From: Clostridium polyendosporum
GTDB lineage: Bacteria > Bacillota > Clostridia > Clostridiales > Clostridiaceae
Length of the DNA stretch: 64,000 nt
Direction: 5' to 3'
NCBI RefSeq assembly: GCF_018332455.1
Contig: NZ_BOPZ01000017.1
Span: forward strand, 22,988 to 86,987
Shown: positions 8,189-16,926 of the stretch, in pieces
Numbering within the stretch: position 1 is the first letter of the stretch
Layout of the letters: the number at the start of each line of letters is the position of its first letter
Notes under the pieces: generated by a model
The model's input: the letters and a program-made list of their open reading frames with translations, nothing else
Told to the model about the DNA's origin: nothing
Database searches by the model: none
Translations under genes and position numbers: made by a program

Positions 8189-9360
8189 GCTTCCTCCTCT
8201 AGTTCCTTTGACAGCATTAACTTAAGAGCATGCCATAGGTCCTTCTTTTCTTTAACAATTACAGAAGCAAAATTCTTTTTCTTTATTTCCTTTAAGAATC
8301 TAACATACATAGTGGTTGAATAAGTAGAAGGAAGAAGTTCTGCATAACCAAGAAGATTACTTATATCACAGAGCTCATTAACTGCCTTTATTGCTCTTTC
8401 ATTATCTTCACTCCAGTTATCTCCATCAGAAGCATAAAACGGATAAATGTTCCATACACTTGGAGGATATTTTGTTTTTATAAGTTCCAAGGTCTTGTAA
8501 AGTCCAGAAGAGATATACGTTCCCCCAGACTCAGCCTTATGAAAGAACTCATACTCACTTACAATTTTTGCCGTAGTAGTATGGGATATAAACTCAAAAG
8601 CTATATTATTATATTTTCTTTTTATAAATCTTGAAAGTACAAAGAAGAATGACCGAGCAAGAAATTTCTTTGAGTTGTCCATAGAACCTGAAACGTCCAT
8701 TATAAATATCATAACAGCATTACTTTCTTTTTTAGGCTTCATCTTAACTTTATAATATCTTAAATCTTCTTCTCTGAATGGGAATCTTTCAAGAACTGTA
8801 TTAGAACCAAGTTCTTTCAAGGCCCTTCTCTTCCCTTGCTTTCTTGCAATCTTAGACATAACTGTTCTTTTTTTAGCAAGCCTTGGATTTATACCATATC
8901 TTTGATATCCCCTTTTTCTTCCACTACTTTCTACAATGATTTCCGAGTACTTCTTTCTATCAAGGTTCGGAAGATCAAGATCTTCTACAATGTAATCAAG
9001 AAGTTCTTCAAGAGTGATTTCAGTTTCATATACATCTTCACCTTCTTGATTACCTGCAGAACCTGTGCCTGATCCACTTTGCTCTCCAGCACTGCCGAGC
9101 TTATCGCCTCTTTTTTCTCCTCCAGCACCAGATGCTACTCCCTTATTATTTTTTCCATATATAAATTGATATTCCTTTATTCCTCTTATTGGAATCTTAA
9201 ACTTTTTATTTTTACTTTCTCCTATAATACTTTCCTCTGATAATATATCTCCAAGATTTTCTTTTATTGATTTTTCTACAAGCTGCCTATGTCTTCTTCT
9301 GTCCTCAATAGATCTATCATGCTCAAGAGGATTTTCACCATGATCTCTAAAAATAGCCAT
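8185..9360 (-). CDS. yhbH: YhbH/YeaH family stress and sporulation protein (DUF444)
   Basis: A 391-residue protein, counted from the ATG at 9360 ([17 protein letters not shown]). The family alignment and GGAAGGA just upstream favour this start over the longer frame to 9426. Residues about 1-75 carry the YhbH start ([20 protein letters not shown]). A Gly/Ser/Ala-rich linker covers about 75-105. A von Willebrand A-type fold follows with the metal-site motif D-V-S-G-S ([11 protein letters not shown]). B. subtilis YhbH acts in sporulation, and YeaH in E. coli works with the YeaG kinase. The frame starts 5 bp after prkA and overlaps spoVR by four bases. Confidence 0.92.
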   Translation of the reverse strand: MAIFRDHGENPLEHDRSIEDRRRHRQLVEKSIKENLGDILSEESIIGESKNKKFKIPIRGIKEYQFIYGKNNKGVASGAGGEKRGDKLGSAGEQSGSGTGSAGNQEGEDVYETEITLEELLDYIVEDLDLPNLDRKKYSEIIVESSGRKRGYQRYGINPRLAKKRTVMSKIARKQGKRRALKELGSNTVLERFPFREEDLRYYKVKMKPKKESNAVMIFIMDVSGSMDNSKKFLARSFFFVLSRFIKRKYNNIAFEFISHTTTAKIVSEYEFFHKAESGGTYISSGLYKTLELIKTKYPPSVWNIYPFYASDGDNWSEDNERAIKAVNELCDISNLLGYAELLPSTYSTTMYVRFLKEIKKKNFASVIVKEKKDLWHALKLMLSKELEEEA

Positions 9361-9365
9361 AGTTA

Positions 9366-11288
9366 TCAGTCCTTCCACAAGTTGTTTGCAGCATATTTTA
9401 ATATAACGTCGCAACAGTGAGAACAATACCCATTTTTCTTCATTTCCTCTACCATGACGCTATATTTTTCATCCTGCTCCTTATCTCTAACTCTTGATTT
9501 AGTTATAATTCTTGATAAGTCTTTGACAGAAGCAGTTAGCTTCTTTTCTATAGCTTCCTTTAGTGGTTCATAGGAAGTATAATCTATCTTTCCACCATTT
9601 CTAACTACATAGAACATATAGGATGTAACATCTGATCTAAACCCTTTAGATGAACTTTCAGAAATTCCTATCTGCTCTTCAATACTTCTCATAAAGCTTT
9701 CATCAGGATTAAGCTCTTCTCCAGTAGAAGTATCTTTAAGCTTAGCCTTATTAACATAAGCCTCTGCATTATCTAGATAGTTGTTAAATAAGCTTTCAGC
9801 TTGCTCTCTGAAAGAATGAATAAATGCCTTGGTAATTTCCTTTTCAAGGATTTTATTATATTCCTTTCTGATAGTATCCTGAATAAAACCAAGATACTTT
9901 TTCTTATCTTCTTGAGAGATGTCTAAATCCTTTACGGACTTGATCATACTTTCCATTATACTTAGAGCATTTATGCAGTGGAAATCTGAGTTGGAAAGAG
10001 CATTATCTATGGCTTTTACAATAAATCTAGTAGATATACCCTTCATACCTTCAGTTGGACCTGCTTCTTCTCTTAATTCCATCATGTCGATCTTCTTAGT
10101 ACTTCCCTTCTCCACAATATCTTCTCCGTTATAAATCTTAAGTTTTGTCATTGGATCAACCTTTGATGAAGGAGAAAGTCTTGAAAGTATAGCTAGCATT
10201 GCAGCTACTTCTATAGTATGTGGAGCTATATGGGCTTTGAAATTACTCTTTCTTAATATCTTTTCATATATCTTCTTTTCTTCATTTAACTCTAAGCAGT
10301 ACGGAACTTCAATCTTAACAATTCTGTCTAGTATAGCTTCATTCGTATGATCTGACTTGAACTTATGCCACTCTGCTTCATTGGAGTGTGCAATTATAAG
10401 TCCATCAAAATAAATCATTGACCCCTTACCTGGAGATGGTATAGATTTTTCTTGTGTAGCGGTAATTATTGTATGAAGGTATTCAACATCATTCTTAAAT
10501 ACTTCTATAAACTCAACTAAACCTCTGTTACCTACGTTAAAGGCTCCATTTAGTGAGAATATTCTCGGATCATCTTCTGGATACATATCCATTTTAGAAA
10601 TATCTATTGAACCAGTTAAAATAGAAGTATCCTGATTATTTGGGTCAACTGGTGGAACAACACCTATTCCTTTTCTTGATCTTATAGAGAAATTTTTTGT
10701 CTCTACAGGAAAATCCTCATATCTTCCCTCAAATTCATTCATTAGCCTGTAACGACATACTGGGCAAAGATCACCTTCGATCTGCACTCCGAGCATATCT
10801 TCAAACTGTTTTCTTAAATGCTTTGGAATAAGATGTAGAGGTTCTTCATGCATTGGACATCCTTTTATAGTATATATTGGATCAGATTCTTCTAAAGCTT
10901 TCTTTAATGTTTCTACTAGTGATGATTTTCCAGCTCCTACAGGTCCAACTAAATAAAGAACCTGTCTTGCTTCTTCTCCCTTCATCGAAGCAGAATAGAA
11001 ATAATTAACAAGCTTCATTAACACCTTATCAATTCCAAAGAAGTCATTCCTAAAGAAGTTATACCTCTTTATAATGTCATTTCCGTAGATTTTTTTAATT
11101 CTTGGATTTTCCTCTGGTTTTAATGATTCACTACCCTTACTTACTATCATTTCATAAATTCTTTTATGAGATAGTTTTGCGATGTCTGGATTATTCTTTA
11201 TTATTTCAAGATATTCTATAAACGTCCCTTCAAACTTTTCTTTATTATGCCTTTCTCTATCACTCTCAATAAATTGTTTAAAATTCAT
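9366..11288 (-). CDS. prkA: PrkA family serine protein kinase / AAA+ protein
   Basis: A 640-residue protein from ATG 11288 ([15 protein letters not shown]); GGAGGGAGG is 4-5 bases upstream. The frame extends 15 codons further but without a better site. The N-terminal PrkA AAA+ domain has the Walker A loop [11 protein letters not shown] (about 113-123). The C-terminal PrkA domain follows. [12 protein letters not shown] and a CPVCRYR motif (about 181-187) are family features. PrkA/YeaG affects sporulation and stress adaptation; whether it acts mainly as a kinase or an AAA+ protease-like enzyme is debated. It is the first gene of the operon with yhbH and spoVR. Confidence 0.94.
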   Translation of the reverse strand: MNFKQFIESDRERHNKEKFEGTFIEYLEIIKNNPDIAKLSHKRIYEMIVSKGSESLKPEENPRIKKIYGNDIIKRYNFFRNDFFGIDKVLMKLVNYFYSASMKGEEARQVLYLVGPVGAGKSSLVETLKKALEESDPIYTIKGCPMHEEPLHLIPKHLRKQFEDMLGVQIEGDLCPVCRYRLMNEFEGRYEDFPVETKNFSIRSRKGIGVVPPVDPNNQDTSILTGSIDISKMDMYPEDDPRIFSLNGAFNVGNRGLVEFIEVFKNDVEYLHTIITATQEKSIPSPGKGSMIYFDGLIIAHSNEAEWHKFKSDHTNEAILDRIVKIEVPYCLELNEEKKIYEKILRKSNFKAHIAPHTIEVAAMLAILSRLSPSSKVDPMTKLKIYNGEDIVEKGSTKKIDMMELREEAGPTEGMKGISTRFIVKAIDNALSNSDFHCINALSIMESMIKSVKDLDISQEDKKKYLGFIQDTIRKEYNKILEKEITKAFIHSFREQAESLFNNYLDNAEAYVNKAKLKDTSTGEELNPDESFMRSIEEQIGISESSSKGFRSDVTSYMFYVVRNGGKIDYTSYEPLKEAIEKKLTASVKDLSRIITKSRVRDKEQDEKYSVMVEEMKKNGYCSHCCDVILKYAANNLWKD

Positions 11289-11415
11289 ACATCCTCCCTC
11301 CTTTTGTAAAAATATATTCAACAAGATACTCAATCTATGACAAATAAAAGAATGAATATCTATTAAAAATAACGTTTTTTTTTATTTCCAATAACAAATA
11401 CCTAATTTTTTCACA

Positions 11416-11468
11416 AAAATAAAGTTGACCAGGCATCGAACCTGCTCAACTTTAACCACATTTCACCT
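11416..11468 (+). repeat. R2 repeat copy
   Basis: AAAGTTGACCAGG and CCTGCTCAACTTT pair around CATCGAA. The second hairpin is degraded (ACATTTCACC only). It lies between prkA and recQ. Confidence 0.7.
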
Positions 11469-11482
11469 AATAAAATAACAAA

Positions 11483-11555
11483 AAATAAAATTGAATAAGC
11501 TCAATGCCTATTCAATTTCAGCTAAATTTTATTTTATAAAATAATAATAAATAAA
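11483..11555 (-). repeat. R2 repeat copy (loop in reverse orientation)
   Basis: AAATTGAATAAGC and GCCTATTCAATTT pair around TCAAT; the loop reads as the complement of the family loop. An AT-rich second arm (AATTTTATTTTATAAAATAA) ends in AATAAATAA. Two adjacent R2 copies occupy most of the 285-bp prkA-recQ spacer and may terminate recQ. Confidence 0.65.
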
Positions 11556-11573
11556 GAAATTACCTCTTAAACC

Positions 11574-13340
11574 TTATCTAGTTACATGATCGTTAATTAA
11601 GTTTAATATAAATTCGCCATATCTTTGAAGTTTTTTCTCTCCAACTCCTCTTATTGATAAAAGTTCTTCTCTGCTTCTAGGCTTAAAATTTGCAATTTCT
11701 ATAAGGGAAGCATCAGAAAAAATAATATACGGCTTTACCCCATCTTTTTCTGCCATATTCTTTCTTAAGATTCTCAATTTTTTAAATAGAATCTCATCTT
11801 CTACTACCTCTATTGCACTATTTTTTAATCTTAAAATTGCCTTTTCCTTTCCCTTAAGTATCTTAATAGATTTTTCATTGAGTTTAAGCATAGAATATGT
11901 CCCTTGCTTTAAGTTCACATATCCTTCCTCAATCATAGAACTTATTATATCTTTTATAAACCTTGAACTATAATCCTTCATAATTCCATAAGTAGAAAGC
12001 TCATTAAGCTTATTTTCTATAATTTTTGCACCAGAATAACCTCTTAAAATATCTATTAAAACTGATATACCAAATCGTTCTCTAGTTCTATATACACAGG
12101 ATAAAATTTTCTGAGCTTCTATGGTTATATCTCTAAGCTCGTCATTACTTAAACAATTACTACAATTATTGCAATAATCCCTAGCATCATTATCTCCAAA
12201 ATAACTTAGTATAAAATTTCTATAACACCGCTTTGTTTCACAGAAATCTACTATAGCTTGAAGCTTTCTTATCTCTATTTCTCTCCTACTAATAGATGAT
12301 GAGGTATTTATTATATACTCCTGCCTTGGTATGTCTTCTCTTGAATAAAGGAGATGACACCAGCAGTTTTCTCCGTCCCTTCCGCCTCTTCCTATTTCCT
12401 GATAATAGCTTTCTAAATTCTTTGGAATAGAAAAATGTATAATAAATCTTACATTAGATTTATCTATGCCCATACCAAAAGCATTAGTAGCAACCATAAC
12501 ATAGAATCTTTCAAAAAGAAAATCATCCTGAAACTTCTCTTTTTCCTGATCCCTAAGACCTCCATGATACTTCCCTATACTAAATCCCCTTTCTCTCAGA
12601 TATTCATATAAGCTATCTACTTCCTTTCTTGTAGCACAGTATATAATACCTGATTGTTCAGGATTGTCTCTTAAGAAATCCTTTATAAACTCCAGTTTAT
12701 CTACTTCTTTATGTATATTTATTAAAAGATTATCTCTATTAAAGCCACCTAAATAAGTAAAAGGATTAGTGAGTCCTAAAAGAGCTACTGAATCACCCCT
12801 TACCTGTTGAGTAGCTGTAGCTGTAAAGGCAGTAACCACTGGCCTTCTTTTTAAGGATTCCACAAAGGAAAAAATAAATCTATAGCTAGGTCTAAAATCA
12901 TGTCCCCATTGAGATACACAGTGTGCTTCATCTATTGCAACTTGTGCAATATCTAAAGTTTTTAGAAGCCTTACACAGTATTCTGATTCAAGTCTCTCTG
13001 GCGCGATATAAATAAGCTTATATCTTCCTATAACTCCACCATCTATAATTTCTCTTATTGCATCCATTTTCAGAGTACTATTTATGTACGCTGCAGGAAT
13101 ACCTATAGAATTTATACTATCTACTTGATCCTTCATAAGAGAAATTAAAGGAGATATTACTATTGTTACACCCTGCATAAGCACTGCTGGAACTTGATAA
13201 CAAATAGACTTACCACCTCCTGTTGGCAGTACACCAAACACATCTCTTCCCTTTAATATGTTTTCAATTATTACGTATTGGCCTTCTCTAAAGCTGCTAT
13301 ATCCAAAATATCTTTTTAACACCTTAAGTGCTCTTTCCAT
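11574..13340 (-). CDS. recQ: RecQ family ATP-dependent DNA helicase
   Basis: A 588-residue RecQ helicase. Walker A is T40-GGGKS and the DEAH box is D137-E-A-H. ATAT (FTATAT) and the motif VI QEIGRGGRDG are present. A zinc-binding cluster (CETKRCYRNF, then YCNNCSNCL) marks the RQC region at about 370-400. The C-terminal HRDC domain is at about 510-585. It unwinds DNA 3' to 5' in recombination and replication-fork repair. AAGGAGAG precedes the ATG. It stands alone between repeat-filled spacers, without a visible partner gene. Confidence 0.93.
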   Translation of the reverse strand: MERALKVLKRYFGYSSFREGQYVIIENILKGRDVFGVLPTGGGKSICYQVPAVLMQGVTIVISPLISLMKDQVDSINSIGIPAAYINSTLKMDAIREIIDGGVIGRYKLIYIAPERLESEYCVRLLKTLDIAQVAIDEAHCVSQWGHDFRPSYRFIFSFVESLKRRPVVTAFTATATQQVRGDSVALLGLTNPFTYLGGFNRDNLLINIHKEVDKLEFIKDFLRDNPEQSGIIYCATRKEVDSLYEYLRERGFSIGKYHGGLRDQEKEKFQDDFLFERFYVMVATNAFGMGIDKSNVRFIIHFSIPKNLESYYQEIGRGGRDGENCWCHLLYSREDIPRQEYIINTSSSISRREIEIRKLQAIVDFCETKRCYRNFILSYFGDNDARDYCNNCSNCLSNDELRDITIEAQKILSCVYRTRERFGISVLIDILRGYSGAKIIENKLNELSTYGIMKDYSSRFIKDIISSMIEEGYVNLKQGTYSMLKLNEKSIKILKGKEKAILRLKNSAIEVVEDEILFKKLRILRKNMAEKDGVKPYIIFSDASLIEIANFKPRSREELLSIRGVGEKKLQRYGEFILNLINDHVTR

Positions 13341-13366
13341 ATATACTCTCCTTACATAGAAAGTTT

Positions 13367-13535
13367 ATATAGATAAACAACTTCATAACTTAATTTATAA
13401 TTCAGAAAAAAGTACTGCATGTTAGGGCTATTTGCTATTATTTCACAAAATGAAATCTAGCTAAAAATTAGTAAATTCCATACCTATTAACTTTTATTTT
13501 TCCTGAATTGGTTAAGTTTTTAAGTCACTTATCTT
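13367..13535 (+). repeat. R3 repeat split by an R2 copy
   Basis: The left end TATAGATAAACAACTTCATAA (13369 onward) and the interior TTCAGAAAAAAGTACTGCATG match R3. The interior is interrupted at about 13432 by a reverse R2. It resumes with TTTTCCTGAATTGG and a degraded right end near CACTTATCTTAATG. Removing the R2 restores a TTCAGAAAAA ... TTTTTCCTGAA inverted pair. Confidence 0.65.
13432..13500 (-). repeat. R2 repeat copy inserted in R3
   Basis: In reverse orientation: GCTATTATTTCACAAAATGAAATCTAGC (cut here by reading frame of pairing: ATTTCA-CAAAA-TGAAAT hairpin), then a weakened first hairpin around TTCCATACC, ending TTTTATTTT. It sits inside the R3 copy. Confidence 0.6.
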
Positions 13536-13550
13536 AATGAATTAATTCTT

Positions 13551-13621
13551 ATTTGCTGCGATTTCACTTTGTGAAATCTCTCTAAAAGTGAATAGGTTTG
13601 ATACATATTCACTTTTATTTT
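13551..13621 (-). repeat. R2 repeat copy (reverse)
   Basis: Reads TTATTTGCTGCG, the GATTTCAC-TTT-GTGAAATC hairpin, then AAAAGTGAATAGG ... ATATTCACTTTT around TTTGATAC. All R2 parts are present in reverse order. Confidence 0.75.
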
Positions 13622-13779
13622 ACATCACTATTTAGTAAATGTAAGTTTCTAGATACGAGACATCATTATTAAAAATATTGCCTAAATAATCTAAACTTAT
13701 AAATAAAATTATCTTTGTCCATATTATACTTTTTAACGAAATTCTTTGCTATATAAATGCATAAATTAATAACCAATTT

Positions 13780-13893
13780 ACAGCTAACTATGGCTTGAAG
13801 TTGTGTATCTACAGCTTGAGTGAGATTTCACTTCGTGAAATGACAGCTTATCCACAATTCTTGAATTTTATAACTGGTCTAAAGAGTAAAAAA
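13780..13893 (+). repeat. Chimera of R3, R2 and R1 ends
   Basis: Three repeat ends follow one another: the R3 right end (GGCTTGAAGTTGTGTATCTA), the R2 second hairpin (GATTTCAC-TTC-GTGAAAT with GACAGC), and the R1 right end (TTATCCACAATTCTTG with CTAAAGAGTAAAAA). Confidence 0.7.
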
Positions 13894-13912
13894 AAGCAGA
13901 CTCAAAGCCTGC
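13885..13912 (-). terminator. Terminator of thiD
   Basis: On the minus strand GCAG-GCTTTGAGT-CTGC is followed by eight T residues, 44 bp after the thiD stop codon. Confidence 0.75.
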
Positions 13913-13955
13913 AATAATAAATTATAAAATTAACTTTTTAGTATAATATTTAATC

Positions 13956-14768
13956 TTACTTCTCTGATAAAATGCCAGCATTTTTATAAAGCTCATAAAA
14001 ATGATTTGTTGGCCCTACTCCCTTACCTAGTTTAAAACCATGCTCAATAGCAATCGTTATATAATTTTTTGCTTCTTTAATAGCTTGTGCTATAGGCATT
14101 CCTTTTGCAAGGTTTGCTGCGATAGTTGAAGAGAGAGTACATCCGGTGCCATGGGTATGGTTATTTTTAATTTTCTCTCCCTCATAAACTAAAACCACTT
14201 GTCCATCATATAAAAGATCGGTAGAGGTATCTTTTAAGTGGCCGCCCTTCACCAATACGTACTTTGAGCCAAACTTCTTCAATTCTTTAGCTGCTTTCTC
14301 CATCTCCTTTAAAGAGGTTATTTCTCTCCCTAAAATCTCTTCTGCTTCTGGTAGGTTAGGAGTTATCAATGTTGTCAACGGAAAAAGCTCCTCTATAAGA
14401 GCTTCCTTTGCATCCTCAGATAAAAGTTTAAAACCGCTTTTGGAAATCATAACTGGATCCAATACTACTGGTGGAAGTTCTTTTACCTTCCTTAAGGCTG
14501 CTGAAATTGCTTTTATTGATTCAACTTTAGAAACCATCCCTATTTTTACAGCATGAACTTCAATATCCTCAAAAATAACTTCAATTTGTTTAGATATCAT
14601 TTCAGGATTTACATCCTGAATTCCAAAAACCCCTTGAGTATTTTGTGCTGTTATTGCTGTTATTACACTCATGCCATAAACCCCATTAGCAGAAAACGCC
14701 TTAAGGTCTGCTTGAATTCCAGCTCCGCCACAACTGTCTGATCCTGCAATAGTTAGTGCATGAAACAT
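13956..14768 (-). CDS. thiD: Hydroxymethylpyrimidine/phosphomethylpyrimidine kinase
   Basis: A 270-residue ribokinase-fold enzyme. The N-terminus ALTIAGSDSCGGAGIQADLK and the C-terminal anion-hole motif HGTGCTLSS (about 205-213) identify ThiD. VLDPVMISKSG is also typical. It phosphorylates HMP and HMP-P to HMP-PP for thiamine synthesis. AAGGAGG precedes the ATG. A TPP riboswitch with its own terminator lies directly upstream, so expression should fall when thiamine pyrophosphate is plentiful. No other thi gene is adjacent, so this is a stand-alone unit. Confidence 0.95.
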   Translation of the reverse strand: MFHALTIAGSDSCGGAGIQADLKAFSANGVYGMSVITAITAQNTQGVFGIQDVNPEMISKQIEVIFEDIEVHAVKIGMVSKVESIKAISAALRKVKELPPVVLDPVMISKSGFKLLSEDAKEALIEELFPLTTLITPNLPEAEEILGREITSLKEMEKAAKELKKFGSKYVLVKGGHLKDTSTDLLYDGQVVLVYEGEKIKNNHTHGTGCTLSSTIAANLAKGMPIAQAIKEAKNYITIAIEHGFKLGKGVGPTNHFYELYKNAGILSEK

Positions 14769-14800
14769 AATCTATACCTCCTTATGTATTGATAGTAAAT

Positions 14801-14824
14801 AAAAAGTGTAGCCTAGGCTACACT
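14801..14824 (-). terminator. Riboswitch-controlled terminator before thiD
   Basis: Perfect palindrome AGTGTAGCC-TA-GGCTACACT followed by TTTTTATTT on the minus strand. It lies between the TPP aptamer and the thiD ribosome binding site, where a TPP-controlled terminator is expected. Confidence 0.88.
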
Positions 14825-14843
14825 AATACATTCGTTCTATTAA

Positions 14844-14936
14844 TGCTTCCCTACGCTGGGTCTAACCAGATCAGGTGTTAAGAGTCAGAGAATACCGTTC
14901 TCAATCTCAGCTGGCAAATACCAACTCCCCTAGCAC
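14844..14936 (-). ncRNA. TPP riboswitch (THI element)
   Basis: On the minus strand the conserved landmarks appear in order: GTGCTAGGGGAG, GCCAGCTGAGATTGAG, then ACACCTGATCTGGTTAGACC and CAGCGTAGGGAAGCA. These are the TPP-binding core elements. The aptamer precedes a terminator and thiD, consistent with transcription attenuation by thiamine pyrophosphate. Confidence 0.96.
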
Positions 14937-14989
14937 ATTTTTAATTTTATAAAAAAACTTTAACATATTAATGAAAATTTATCAATAAA

Positions 14990-15127
14990 TATAGCTAAAC
15001 AATTTCATAACTCAATTTATAATTAATGATATACACATTCATATTAACTTAAGGATTTTAGGAAAATTATTAATTTCGGAGACTTTCCCTTAAAACTTGT
15101 TAAAGGTTGAAGTTGTTTATCTTTAGT
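14990..15127 (+). repeat. R3 repeat copy (long, degraded)
   Basis: Left end ATAGCTAAACAATTTCATAACT and right end GGTTGAAGTTGTTTATCTTTAG flank an interior with TTAGGAAAATT and TTCGGAGACTTTCCCT. It fills most of the spacer between thiD and the serine dehydratase genes. Confidence 0.65.
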
Positions 15128-15142
15128 ATGAATACTATTCTC

Positions 15143-16030
15143 TTAAACTTCAGAATTATTATTAAAAACTTTATCTCTTAGCTTTAATCCTGTTTTTGTG
15201 ACTGCAAGTCCGCCCATTGCAGTTTCTCTTAATTCACTAGGAAGGCTCTTTCCAACTTTAAACATAGCTTCTACAGTATCATCAAAAGGAATTTTAGAAT
15301 TTATCCCTGCCATAACTATATCTACTGTTGTAAGAGCACTGACAGCTCCTGCAAAGTTTCTCTTTGCGCAAGGAACTTCTACAAGCCCAGCAATAGGATC
15401 ACAAACAAGTCCCAATATATTTTTAATTACAATTGCCGCTGCATCAAGGCTCATCTCGGGAGTGCCCCCCATCATTTCCACTACAGCAGCTGCTCCCATA
15501 GCTGCAGCAGACCCACATTCTGCCTGACACCCACCTTCAGCTCCAGATACTGTTGCATTTTGAGAAATCATCATACCTACTGATGAAGCAGCTAATAACC
15601 CAAGTATAAGGTCATCGTCTTCTAGACCTAATTTTTCTCCTGCTGTAAGTATAACTGCTGGTAAGATACCACAAGAACCCGCTGTAGGACAAGCCACTAT
15701 TTTTCCCATAGATGCATTAACTTCAGCACATGAAAGTGCTCTCGCCATAGCCTTCACCATAACCTCACCAGTTAGTGAATTACCTTGGTTTAAATAGTTA
15801 TTAAGCTTATATCCATCTCCACCTATTAATCCACTCACAGAATACACTTTTTCTTCACATGCTTCTGTAGCAGAATTCTTCATAACATTTAAGTGTCTTC
15901 TCATTTTTTCAATAACATCTTGTTGTGAGCATTCATTATACTCTATTTCAAGGTTGATAGCATAATCACTTAATTTCCAGTTCTTTTCACTACACAACTT
16001 AAGTAATTCTTCACCATTTCTTGCTATCAT
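15143..16030 (-). CDS. sdaAA: L-serine dehydratase, alpha subunit (Fe-S dependent)
   Basis: A 295-residue alpha subunit of the two-subunit, oxygen-sensitive [4Fe-4S] serine dehydratase. Family features include KIVACPTAGSCGILPAV (about 115-131), GAEGGCQAECGSAAAMGAAA (about 164-183) and GLVCDPIAGLVEVPCAKRN (about 207-225). These supply the conserved cysteines for the cluster. It deaminates L-serine to pyruvate and ammonia. The ATG lies one base after the sdaAB stop codon, with AAGGAAGGG upstream inside sdaAB. Together they form a two-gene operon. Confidence 0.95.
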   Translation of the reverse strand: MIARNGEELLKLCSEKNWKLSDYAINLEIEYNECSQQDVIEKMRRHLNVMKNSATEACEEKVYSVSGLIGGDGYKLNNYLNQGNSLTGEVMVKAMARALSCAEVNASMGKIVACPTAGSCGILPAVILTAGEKLGLEDDDLILGLLAASSVGMMISQNATVSGAEGGCQAECGSAAAMGAAAVVEMMGGTPEMSLDAAAIVIKNILGLVCDPIAGLVEVPCAKRNFAGAVSALTTVDIVMAGINSKIPFDDTVEAMFKVGKSLPSELRETAMGGLAVTKTGLKLRDKVFNNNSEV

Positions 16031-16031
16031 G

Positions 16032-16712
16032 TTATATCCCTTCCTTTACTGGATTTATAGTCGTAACCTTTGAAATAGCTTCTATTTTTTTTATAGTTTC
16101 AACTATCTCTTCAATAATAGCACTATCTACCCCAAAAACCATTGTTGCTTCCTTACCCTTTTGAGTTCTAAAAACGCTCATAAATGCAATATTAATATTA
16201 TTATCATAAAGTATTGCTGTTACTTTAGATATAACCCCAGGAATATCTCTATGAGATATTATTACTGTTGGATATTCACCAGTGAAATAAACTTCTTGAT
16301 TATTTACCTCTGTTATTAAAATACTTCCGCCGCCAATAGAAGATCCAATTATCTCACATTCATTGTCAGCTCCACTATTAATAAGGAACTTCACTGTATT
16401 GGGATGTCTTTCTCCTAAATCAGCTTCTTTAAACTCATATTTAATTCCTAAATTATTTGCAATTTCAAGTGAATTTCTTAACCTTAGATCACTTGGTTCC
16501 ATACCAAGTATACCAGCAACTAAAGCTCTATCAGTACCGTGTCCCTTGTAAGTTTTTGCAAAAGAGCCATGTAAAAAAAATTTTACTTCTTTTATATCTT
16601 CCCCAGCTATAGCCCTCGCTACTTTCCCTAATCTTGCTGCACCTGCAGTATGGGAACTAGAGGGTCCAATCATTATAGGTCCAATCACATCAAATACTCC
16701 ATATTTTTTCAT
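16032..16712 (-). CDS. sdaAB: L-serine dehydratase, beta subunit
   Basis: A 226-residue beta subunit. SSSHTAGAARLGKVAR (about 18-33) is the SDH beta hallmark. Residues about 147-226 form an ACT domain (VIISHRDIPGVISKVTAIL), the usual amino-acid sensing module. The protein pairs with the alpha subunit encoded immediately downstream. GAAGGAAA precedes the ATG. Clostridial serine dehydratases are usually split into two genes like this one. Confidence 0.94.
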   Translation of the reverse strand: MKKYGVFDVIGPIMIGPSSSHTAGAARLGKVARAIAGEDIKEVKFFLHGSFAKTYKGHGTDRALVAGILGMEPSDLRLRNSLEIANNLGIKYEFKEADLGERHPNTVKFLINSGADNECEIIGSSIGGGSILITEVNNQEVYFTGEYPTVIISHRDIPGVISKVTAILYDNNINIAFMSVFRTQKGKEATMVFGVDSAIIEEIVETIKKIEAISKVTTINPVKEGI

Positions 16713-16858
16713 ATGTTTTCCTTCATCCTTTATATAAAATGTTACTCACTTTTCTCTTAATAATACTTTATTATAACATCTTTTTATGATTATTACCGCG
16801 AAAATTTTAACGATAAAATTATTTTTCATATCTATAATATTGATAATTAATTTTTAAC

Positions 16859-16925
16859 ATTATAGATAAACAACTTAACATTAATTTTCTCTCAAATTTT
16901 ATATGTTAATTCATAAACTATAAAT
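16859..16925 (+). repeat. R3 repeat, degraded copy
   Basis: TTATAGATAAACAACTTAAC at the left and TATGTTAATTCATAAACTATA at the right resemble R3 ends; the right end is poorly preserved. It lies directly downstream of the nucleoside kinase stop codon. Confidence 0.45.
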
Positions 16926-16926
16926 A

